Part shown: positions 54,352 to 60,173 of the stretch, in pieces
Numbering within the stretch: the first letter of the stretch is position 1
Layout of the letters: each line of letters starts with the position of its first letter
Origin: Bacillota bacterium
GTDB taxonomy: Bacteria > Bacillota_I > Bacilli_A > Erysipelotrichales > Coprobacillaceae
DNA: 60,173 bases
Direction of reading: 5' to 3'
Assembly: GCA_030540195.1 (NCBI GenBank)
Contig: JAUNWT010000006.1
Span: forward strand, 1 to 60,173
Notes under the pieces: generated by a model
What the model saw: only the letters and a program-made list of their open reading frames with translations
What the model was told of the DNA's origin: nothing
The model's database searches: none
Position numbers and translations under genes: made by a program

Positions 54352-55533
54352 TTAATTTTTTTCAATTGCTTCTTTTAAAATTGCAATTGCTTGATCTACA
54401 TCCTTTTCAGTTGTAATAAATGGTGGAAGCATTCTTACAACATTAGGTCCTGCCGTAACAACAATTAAACCTAGATCTAAACATGTTTTTACAATATCTT
54501 TAACTGGTTTATCAAATTCAAGACCAATCATTAAACCTAAACCACGTCTTTCTTTAATACATGGAAATTCTTCTTGTAAATCATCTAATTTTTCAATTAA
54601 ATATTCACTAATATCTTGAACATGATCAATCATTTTAGTATCTTCTAAGATTTTAAAAACAGTACGACATGCTTGTCCAGCCATTGGATTTCCTCCATAA
54701 GTTGAACCATGATCTCCTGGTTCCATGGCTGCCGCAAATTTTTTATTAGCAACAAAAGCCCCCATTGGAAAACCTGCTCCAATTCCTTTTGCTAGACATA
54801 AAATATCAGGTAAGATATCGTATTGGAAATAAGTCATGATCGTTCCTGTACGACCCATTCCACATTGTACTTCATCTAAAATCAAAGCAATATCTTTTTC
54901 ATCACAAAGCTTTCTTAAACCTGTTAAGAATTCTTTTGAACAAACATAGACACCGCCTTCACCTTGAACTGGTTCAACAATGATCGCTGCTGTTTTTTCA
55001 TTTACCAATGCTTTAACGCTATCTAAATCATTAATATCGGCATATTTAACACCTTCAATTAATGGTCCAAAAGCTTCTTGATAATGAGCATTTCCAGTAA
55101 GTTTAACAGATCCTGTTGTTCTTCCATGGAAAGAGTGATTTAATGAAATAATTTCACTATCGGCTTTTCCATGTTTTTGATAATAATATTTACGTGCTAA
55201 TTTTAAAGCACCTTCTGTTGATTCAGCACCAGAATTTGTAAAGAATACTTTATCTAATTTTGTTGCTTTTTTAACACATTCTGCTGCTTCAATTGTTTCT
55301 ACGGTATTGAAATAATTTGAAATATGCATTAAACGATGAAGTTGTTTTTCCATTGCTTCAACATAAGCTGGATAATTATAGCCAAAAGAATTAACCCCAA
55401 TTCCTGAAAAGAAATCGATATATTCTTTTTGGTTTACATCATATAAATGAATGCCATCACCATGATCAAATGTGACATCATATCTTCCATAAGCATGCAT
55501 TAATGCATCTAATGATCTATCATAATAATTCAT
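54352..55533 (-). CDS. class III aminotransferase, ArgD-like; probably N-acetyl-diaminopimelate aminotransferase
   Basis: 393 residues, a PLP-dependent fold-type I aminotransferase of the acetylornithine type. 'NSGAESTEGALKLAR' (~98-112), 'SFHGRTTGS' (~132-140), 'LILDEVQCGMGRTG' (~216-229, PLP-ring Asp) and 'LAKGIGAGFPMGAF' with the Schiff-base Lys (~245-258) are intact. No arginine genes are nearby. Instead it follows dapF, dapH and dapL in a tight operon, so it most likely supplies the aminotransferase step of the acetyl branch. B. subtilis uses PatA (class I) for this, so the substrate is inferred from context. GGGGGA precedes the ATG. Confidence 0.85.
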   Translation of the reverse strand: MNYYDRSLDALMHAYGRYDVTFDHGDGIHLYDVNQKEYIDFFSGIGVNSFGYNYPAYVEAMEKQLHRLMHISNYFNTVETIEAAECVKKATKLDKVFFTNSGAESTEGALKLARKYYYQKHGKADSEIISLNHSFHGRTTGSVKLTGNAHYQEAFGPLIEGVKYADINDLDSVKALVNEKTAAIIVEPVQGEGGVYVCSKEFLTGLRKLCDEKDIALILDEVQCGMGRTGTIMTYFQYDILPDILCLAKGIGAGFPMGAFVANKKFAAAMEPGDHGSTYGGNPMAGQACRTVFKILEDTKMIDHVQDISEYLIEKLDDLQEEFPCIKERRGLGLMIGLEFDKPVKDIVKTCLDLGLIVVTAGPNVVRMLPPFITTEKDVDQAIAILKEAIEKN

Positions 55534-55535
55534 TT

Positions 55536-56666
55536 TTAGTCCCCCAATTGTACATTTTTCGCAAGTCTTTCATAGAGTTCAACAGCTTGTACTAAGACTT
55601 CTTCGTGGAAATTAAAAGTTGGTGTATGTAAGCCTGATGTATATTCTTTACATCTTGTTCCCACATAGAAGAAAACACCTGGAATCACTTTTTGATAATG
55701 AGCAAAGTCCTCTGCCAACATCACAGGTTCTTCAAGTTTTTCAAAGTTTTCTCCAGCATTTTTCTTTAATTGTTCATATAAATGAGCATCATTTAAAACC
55801 GGTGGATTGAATGGTTGACAGGCAAAATCAATGGTACAACCATAAGCTTGTTCCATTCCTTGATTAAAACCTTTCATTGCCTCAACAATACGTGTAAAGA
55901 CTTCTTCACTATAGGTTCTTAATGTGCCATGAAATTCCGTTTGACTAGCCACAATATTTCTTACTGTTCCACCATGAATTTCACCAATATTTAAAACACA
56001 TGGTTGCATAGGTGAAATCATACGTGAAATGATACTTTGATAATTACTGATAAGAAGGCTAGAAATGACAATTGAATCAATGCCTTCATGATATTTACCT
56101 GCATGAGCACTTTTACCACGAACAATAACATCGAGTTCTCCACTTTCAGCCATCAATGGACCTTTACGACAAGCAATTTTTCCAGCCTCAACATCTGGAA
56201 ACATATGAAGTCCATAAATTCCTTTAACATTGTATTTTTCAAAAATACCGGTACGAATAATCGATGGTGCTCCATCAACGGCTTCTTCACCTGGTTGAAA
56301 AATAAGTAAAACATTATTTGGTAAATCTTTAACATCTTTTAACTTATAAGCAAGCCCTAAAAGAGCTGCCATATGTCCATCATGACCACACGCATGCATC
56401 TTTCCTTGATGTGTACTTTTAAACTCTACACCTGTTTGTTCAGTAATTTCTAAAGCATCAATATCACTACGAAAAGCAATCGTTTTTTCTTTATGAAAAT
56501 CTAAATAAACAGCGATTCCCGTCTCTGTTATTTTTTGAGGTTGATACCCCATTTTTTCTAGTTGTTCATAAAGATAAGCTGATGTTTTATATTCTTGAAA
56601 GCCAATTTCAGGAATGGCATGTAAATGACGACGCCATTCCTTGATTTGATCTAATAATTCTTTCAT
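55536..56666 (-). CDS. dapL: N-acetyldiaminopimelate deacetylase (M20 family)
   Basis: 376 residues. Metal-dependent M20 amidohydrolase with 'RRHLHAIPEIGFQEY' (~12-26), 'HACGHDGHMAALLG' (~92-105, metal ligands), 'FQPGEEAVDGA' (~124-134) and 'EDFAHYQ' (~317-323). In the acetyl branch it removes acetate from N-acetyl-L,L-diaminopimelate. The M20 family also contains hippurate- and IAA-type hydrolases, but the position right after dapH supports this assignment, as in Bacillus ykuQ-ykuR. The start is nine bases after the dapH stop with AGGAT before it. Confidence 0.9.
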   Translation of the reverse strand: MKELLDQIKEWRRHLHAIPEIGFQEYKTSAYLYEQLEKMGYQPQKITETGIAVYLDFHKEKTIAFRSDIDALEITEQTGVEFKSTHQGKMHACGHDGHMAALLGLAYKLKDVKDLPNNVLLIFQPGEEAVDGAPSIIRTGIFEKYNVKGIYGLHMFPDVEAGKIACRKGPLMAESGELDVIVRGKSAHAGKYHEGIDSIVISSLLISNYQSIISRMISPMQPCVLNIGEIHGGTVRNIVASQTEFHGTLRTYSEEVFTRIVEAMKGFNQGMEQAYGCTIDFACQPFNPPVLNDAHLYEQLKKNAGENFEKLEEPVMLAEDFAHYQKVIPGVFFYVGTRCKEYTSGLHTPTFNFHEEVLVQAVELYERLAKNVQLGD

Positions 56667-56675
56667 AATTTTATC

Positions 56676-57380
56676 CTAGATTTTACGTAAATCATCCATT
56701 AATTGTGTTTTACCTTCTGTTTTTTCATCTTTTTGTTCTTTGATGATTCTTGCTGGGTTACCTACAACAACAGCTCCTGCAGGTACATCTTGAGTAACAA
56801 TACTTCCTGCCCCAACAACAGCACCTTTACCAATATGAACACCTTCGATGACAACCGCATTAGCACCAATTAAAACATCGTCTTCTAGAATAACTGGTGA
56901 GGCACTAGGTGGTTCAATGACACCTGCAAGCACTGCTCCAGCACCAACGTGACAATGTTTTCCTACTTCAGCACGTCCTCCTAAAACAGCACCCATATCG
57001 ATCATTGATCCTTCACCAATTTTAGCACCGATATTGATAACAGCTCCCATCATAATAACTGCGTTATCACCAATAGAAACATTTTCACGGATAAAGCATC
57101 CTGGTTCAATACGTGCATTGATATTTCTCATATCTAACATTGGAATCGCACTATTACGACGATCTTGTTCGATAAATGAATCTTTGATTAAATCTTTATT
57201 TTCTTCAACATAAGCATTAATTGCATCTAAATCACCAATTGCGATTTTAAAATGACTATCTCCAAATAGATGGAATGCATCTGTATCAGGTAAGTTTTCA
57301 CCTTTTAAATACATTTTAATTGGTGTTTGTTTTTTAGCGTCACCAATATACTTAATAATTTCTTCTGCAGTTTGTAACAT
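56676..57380 (-). CDS. dapH: 2,3,4,5-tetrahydropyridine-2,6-dicarboxylate N-acetyltransferase
   Basis: 234 residues with a left-handed beta-helix of hexapeptide repeats (~90-210: '[16 protein letters not shown]', '[15 protein letters not shown]'). The characteristic '[12 protein letters not shown]'-type segment appears here as '[15 protein letters not shown]' (~69-83). '[12 protein letters not shown]' and the C-terminal '[13 protein letters not shown]' are also close to B. subtilis DapH. It acetylates tetrahydrodipicolinate with acetyl-CoA, opening the acetyl branch of DAP and lysine synthesis. GGAGAG precedes the ATG; it lies ten bases after dapF. Confidence 0.96.
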   Translation of the reverse strand: MLQTAEEIIKYIGDAKKQTPIKMYLKGENLPDTDAFHLFGDSHFKIAIGDLDAINAYVEENKDLIKDSFIEQDRRNSAIPMLDMRNINARIEPGCFIRENVSIGDNAVIMMGAVINIGAKIGEGSMIDMGAVLGGRAEVGKHCHVGAGAVLAGVIEPPSASPVILEDDVLIGANAVVIEGVHIGKGAVVGAGSIVTQDVPAGAVVVGNPARIIKEQKDEKTEGKTQLMDDLRKI

Positions 57381-57390
57381 ATTTCTCTCC

Positions 57391-58221
57391 TTATACTTTT
57401 ATTTTTCCTTCAAAGACAGTTGTTGCTGGACCGGTCATAAAAATATGTCCTTCTTTAAGTTCAATTTCTAATTTACCACCAAGCAATTCAACTGTTGTTT
57501 TTTCTTTACAATAACCATTGATATAACTTGCATACATAACGGCACAAGCACCAGTTCCACAAGCCATTGTTTCACCACTGCCTCTTTCCCATACACGCAT
57601 TTTTAAATAATGATCATTGATTACTTCTACAAATTCAGTATTGACAGATTCTGGAAACATTTCATGATGTTCAAATTGTTTTCCAATTGTTTCAATATCA
57701 AAATCCAATGAATCCACATAGGTAACAACATGAGGATTTCCCATTGAAACAGCTGTTAAAGCATATTCCTTGTCCCCAACTTTTACTTTTTCATTAATCA
57801 TTTTTTCTTGATTAAAAATAACTGGAATTTCTTTACAGTTTAAAATAGGTTCTTGCATATCAACCTTTGCGCCAACAACTTCATCACCTTCAAAAACAAG
57901 TTCAACAATACGTAACCCTGCTTTTGTTTCAATATTTAAAACCTTTTTATCCGTTAAATGATGATCATAACAGAACTTAGCAAAACAACGAATTCCATTA
58001 CCACACATCATTCCTTCACTTCCATCAAGATTAAACATACGCATTTTGAAATCGTAAATATCTGATTTTAAAATAACGATCATGCCATCTCCACCGATAC
58101 CAAAATGACGGTCAGATATACGACTGATAAACTCTGGTGTCATATCTACATCTTGGTTGATTCCATCAACATAAATGTAATCATTTCCAATACCTTCCAT
58201 TTTTGTAAAATGTAATTCCAC
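57391..58221 (-). CDS. dapF: diaminopimelate epimerase
   Basis: 276 residues. It converts L,L-DAP to meso-DAP for peptidoglycan and lysine. The two catalytic cysteines are in 'MMCGNGIRC' (~72-80) and 'MACGTGACA' (~219-227). '[10 protein letters not shown]' near the start and 'GIGGDGMI' are typical. The start is a GTG at 58221 placed just after GAGGTG; the ATG eight codons later would lose the conserved N-terminus. It is the first gene of the dapF-dapH-dapL-aminotransferase operon, with a sigma-A promoter just upstream. Confidence 0.96.
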   Translation of the reverse strand: MELHFTKMEGIGNDYIYVDGINQDVDMTPEFISRISDRHFGIGGDGMIVILKSDIYDFKMRMFNLDGSEGMMCGNGIRCFAKFCYDHHLTDKKVLNIETKAGLRIVELVFEGDEVVGAKVDMQEPILNCKEIPVIFNQEKMINEKVKVGDKEYALTAVSMGNPHVVTYVDSLDFDIETIGKQFEHHEMFPESVNTEFVEVINDHYLKMRVWERGSGETMACGTGACAVMYASYINGYCKEKTTVELLGGKLEIELKEGHIFMTGPATTVFEGKIKV

Positions 58222-58247
58222 TTTATCACCTCACATTATTTAAGACA

Positions 58248-58275
58248 ATTTTACCAAATCGATAATTTTTTTCAA
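58248..58275 (-). promoter_or_regulatory. sigma-A promoter of the dap operon
   Basis: On the minus strand, -35 TTGAAA (58270-58275), 16-bp spacer, -10 TAAAAT (58248-58253), about 27 bases before the dapF GTG. Confidence 0.65.
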
Positions 58276-58342
58276 TGTTCTTTATCATTTATTTTTCTAT
58301 GTCCCATAAAAACACATAATATGACCATTATCTTGGTATATT

Positions 58343-58410
58343 TTTATATTATATTGTAACCATGAAAGATGAATCATCTTTCTTAAATAATAAATTCATA
58401 TTCCCTTCCC
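58343..58410. repeat. degenerate repeat, copy 1, in the dapF/ABC-F gap
   Basis: A 68-base unit starting TTTATATTATA and ending CCCTTCCC on the + strand. It contains the inverted repeat GAAAGATG-AAT-CATCTTTC (58364-58382). It resembles 58486-58557. No credible coding sequence. Confidence 0.55.
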
Positions 58411-58423
58411 AAATTATTATTTA

Positions 58424-58457
58424 AACAAAAAGGCTTGAAAAAGTCTTTTTTGTTTTA
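58424..58457. other. imperfect AT-rich hairpin between the two repeats
   Basis: AAACAAAAAGGCTT pairs imperfectly with AAGTCTTTTTTGTTT. It could act as a weak terminator on either strand. The rest of the 58222-58599 gap, apart from the promoter and repeats listed, shows nothing else to me. Confidence 0.4.
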
Positions 58458-58485
58458 AAAAGAAATATTCAGTTCATAATCAATG

Positions 58486-58557
58486 TTTATATTATAGTCA
58501 AGAAAGATAAATAATATTTAAACATCTTTCTTAGAATTTTTTTCAAATTTCCTTCCC
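58486..58557. repeat. degenerate repeat, copy 2, in the dapF/ABC-F gap
   Basis: A 72-base unit with the same ends (TTTATATTATA, CCTTCCC) and an inverted repeat AAGAAAGAT / ATCTTTCTT with a 15-base loop (58500-58532). Confidence 0.55.
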
Positions 58558-58568
58558 TTATAAAAACA

Positions 58569-58603
58569 TAAAAAAGATAGAGGACTTCCATGAAGTCCTC
58601 TAT
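58569..58603 (-). terminator. intrinsic terminator of the ABC-F gene
   Basis: Twelve-bp stem ATAGAGGACTTC / GAAGTCCTCTAT with a 3-nt loop, overlapping the ABC-F stop codon; six to seven T follow on the minus strand. Confidence 0.93.
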
Positions 58604-60173
58604 TTGTTTTCTAATTCTTCTTTATATTCTAAATATTCATCATAAGTTGATAAACGATCAATGATACCCTCTTTATTAAATTCAATAATTCTATTTGCAA
58701 TTGTTTGTACAAATTGGTGGTCATGACATGTAAAGAGAATATTTTCTTTAAATTGAATAAGTCCTTGGTTTAATGCTTGAATTGATTCAAGATCTAAATG
58801 GTTTGTTGGTTCATCAAAAACAAGAACGTTTGCATCTTCCATCATCATTTTCGCAAGCATGCATCTTACCTTTTCTCCTCCAGATAAGACATTGGCTTTC
58901 TTTAACGCTTCTTCTCCAGAGAAAAGAACACGTCCTAACCATCCTCTTAAATCTTGTTCATAAACATTACCATCAGTAAATTGTCTTAACCAATCAACTA
59001 AACTTAATTCACAATCATTGAAGTATTTTGAATTATCTTTAGGGAAATAAGATTGTGATGTCGTAATTCCCCATTTGAATTCACCTTCATAATCTTCATC
59101 TTCACCCATAATGATTTTAAAGAAAGCTTCAGTTGCTTTATCATCTCCCACAAAAGCAACTTTTTCATTTGGTTGAATAGAGAATGAAACATTATTAATA
59201 AGTTTTTCACCATCAACTACTTTTGTAAGACCTTCAACATTTAAAACAATATTTCCAACTTCTCTCCCTGGTTTAAATCCAATGAAAGGATATCTTCTAA
59301 GCGATGGTTTAATGTCTACCATTTCTAAGTTATCTAATAATTTCTTTCTTGATGTAGCTTGTTTTGCTTTAGAAGCATTGGCACTGAATCGTGCAATAAA
59401 TTCTTCTAATTCTTTTTTCTTAGCTTCTGCTTTTTTATTTTGATCTTTGGCTTGTTGGATTTGCATTTGGCTATATTCATACCAGAAATCATAGTTTCCT
59501 ACATATAATTGAATACGACTATAGTCAATATCCGCAATATGTGTACATACTTTATTTAAAAAATGACGGTCATGAGAAACAACAATGACAGTATTTTTAA
59601 AATTTAATAAGAAGTTTTCTAACCAATTAATACTTTTTAAATCTAAGTGGTTTGTTGGTTCGTCTAATAATAAAATGTCAGGATCACCAAATAAAGCTTG
59701 CGCTAATAAAACTTTTACTTTTTGATTACCATCAAGATCTTTCATATACATATCATGAAATTCAGAAGTAATTCCTAAACCATTTAACATTGTTTCAGCA
59801 TCAGCTTCTGCATTCCATCCATCCATATCCGCAAATTCACCTTCTAATTCACCAAGTAAAATACCATCTTCATCATTAAAATCTTCTTTTGCGTATAATC
59901 TTTCTTTTTCTTGCATGATTTCATAAAGTCTTTTATTACCCATAATTACAGTTTCTACAACTTTATTTTCATCATAAGCAAAGTGATCTTGTTTTAATAC
60001 TGATAATCTTTTATGAGGTTCAATAATAACTTCGCCCTTATTAGGTTCAATTTCTCCTGATAAGATTTTTAAAAATGTAGATTTACCAGCCCCATTAGCA
60101 CCAATAATTCCATAACAGTTTCCTTCAGTAAATTTAACAGAAACATTTTCAAATAAAGCTCTATCTCCATATC
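58600..60173 (-). CDS. ABC-F family ATP-binding protein, YbiT-like (5' end outside window)
   Basis: The frame stays open to the right edge, so the N-terminus is missing; about 524 residues are visible. It has no membrane segment and two ATP-binding domains. The first has Walker A 'GANGAGKSTFLK', a diverged signature 'LDGNQKVK' and Walker B 'ILLLDEPTNHLD'. A basic linker ('FSANASKAKQATSRKK') joins it to the second, which has signature 'LSGGEKVR' and 'VLVFDEPTNHLD'. The second Walker A is degenerate ('VGDDKATEAFF'). 'LKQDHFAYDE' and 'DTVIMGNK'-type sequence match the YbiT/YkpA group. ABC-F proteins act on ribosomes. It lies upstream of the dap operon with a strong terminator between. Confidence 0.93.
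   Translation of the reverse strand, partial: YGDRALFENVSVKFTEGNCYGIIGANGAGKSTFLKILSGEIEPNKGEVIIEPHKRLSVLKQDHFAYDENKVVETVIMGNKRLYEIMQEKERLYAKEDFNDEDGILLGELEGEFADMDGWNAEADAETMLNGLGITSEFHDMYMKDLDGNQKVKVLLAQALFGDPDILLLDEPTNHLDLKSINWLENFLLNFKNTVIVVSHDRHFLNKVCTHIADIDYSRIQLYVGNYDFWYEYSQMQIQQAKDQNKKAEAKKKELEEFIARFSANASKAKQATSRKKLLDNLEMVDIKPSLRRYPFIGFKPGREVGNIVLNVEGLTKVVDGEKLINNVSFSIQPNEKVAFVGDDKATEAFFKIIMGEDEDYEGEFKWGITTSQSYFPKDNSKYFNDCELSLVDWLRQFTDGNVYEQDLRGWLGRVLFSGEEALKKANVLSGGEKVRCMLAKMMMEDANVLVFDEPTNHLDLESIQALNQGLIQFKENILFTCHDHQFVQTIANRIIEFNKEGIIDRLSTYDEYLEYKEELENK

Noticed and set aside
58362-58424. A 20-codon frame (M-K-D-E-S-S-F...) within the first degenerate repeat
   Set aside because: No ribosome-binding site and the frame is not kept in the second repeat.
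1-60173. tRNA, rRNA genes, CRISPR arrays, prophage or toxin-antitoxin pairs
   Set aside because: Looked for on both strands; no cloverleaf-like segments, regularly spaced identical repeats, or phage or toxin families were recognised.

Overview
This window is AT-rich, with housekeeping gene order typical of spore-forming Bacillota: gpr-spoIIP-(yqxA position) beside rpsT; glyS-dnaG-rpoD-trmK-nif3; ispH, a YqfQ-position gene, cshB and nfo; and ybeY-cdd-era-recO. The single-subunit glycyl-tRNA synthetase, many Cof-type HAD phosphatases, many RpiR-type regulators and strong AGGAGG ribosome-binding sites suggest a gut-type member of the Erysipelotrichia (Coprobacillaceae-like). That family-level placement is inference; Bacillota and spore formation are well supported. 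I see no tRNA, rRNA, CRISPR array, phage or transposase gene.

Left part (1-9920, nearly all minus strand). A cassette of three tandem propeller-like proteins of unknown function comes first; the first runs off the window edge and the third is broken by a one-base frameshift in an A run. It is followed by a tightly coupled operon (7657 to 2797) with a GlcG/HbpS-like protein, a HAD phosphatase, three Gfo/Idh/MocA dehydrogenases and a second HAD phosphatase. Upstream of that lie an RpiR-type regulator coupled to a third HAD gene, and a LOG-family nucleosidase. The set looks like a sugar or sugar-phosphate catabolic or repair pathway without its own transporter.

Middle-left (10028-23758). This part holds a FAD/Rieske oxidoreductase, a large leucine-rich-repeat surface protein, a zinc-less ROK sugar kinase, a PII-like protein, a BilS-like flavodoxin, an SDR dehydrogenase and a Nudix hydrolase. 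A nucleoside-salvage cluster follows (pyrimidine-nucleoside phosphorylase, HAD phosphatase, two tandem RpiR-like regulators). A LysR regulator faces an aldo/keto reductase and a 2-hydroxyacid dehydrogenase, with an 11-bp-arm palindrome between them.

Middle (23778-41002). Core genes: fmt, spoIIP, gpr, rpsT, pepF, ispG, nfo, cshB and ispH. Among them are two MATE exporters, a DUF1848 protein, an orphan PTS EIIB-like protein and a diguanylate cyclase. The first MATE gene lies between two identical 34-bp copies of a promoter segment, and a strong intrinsic terminator in its leader makes it a good candidate for attenuation control.

Right part (41003-60173, all minus strand). This holds the glyS-dnaG-rpoD-trmK-nif3 operon, a radical-SAM YgiQ protein coupled to an alpha/beta-hydrolase that has lost its Ser and His, and recO-era-cdd-ybeY. 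A peptidase-containing (C39) ABC exporter is translationally coupled to ybeY. Next are four genes of the acetyl branch of diaminopimelate synthesis (dapF, dapH, dapL and an ArgD-like aminotransferase). A 378-bp gap with two degenerate repeats separates dapF from a YbiT-type ABC-F protein cut by the window edge.

Start codons were moved from the longest ORF to an internal ATG wherever a Shine-Dalgarno sequence sits correctly before that ATG.
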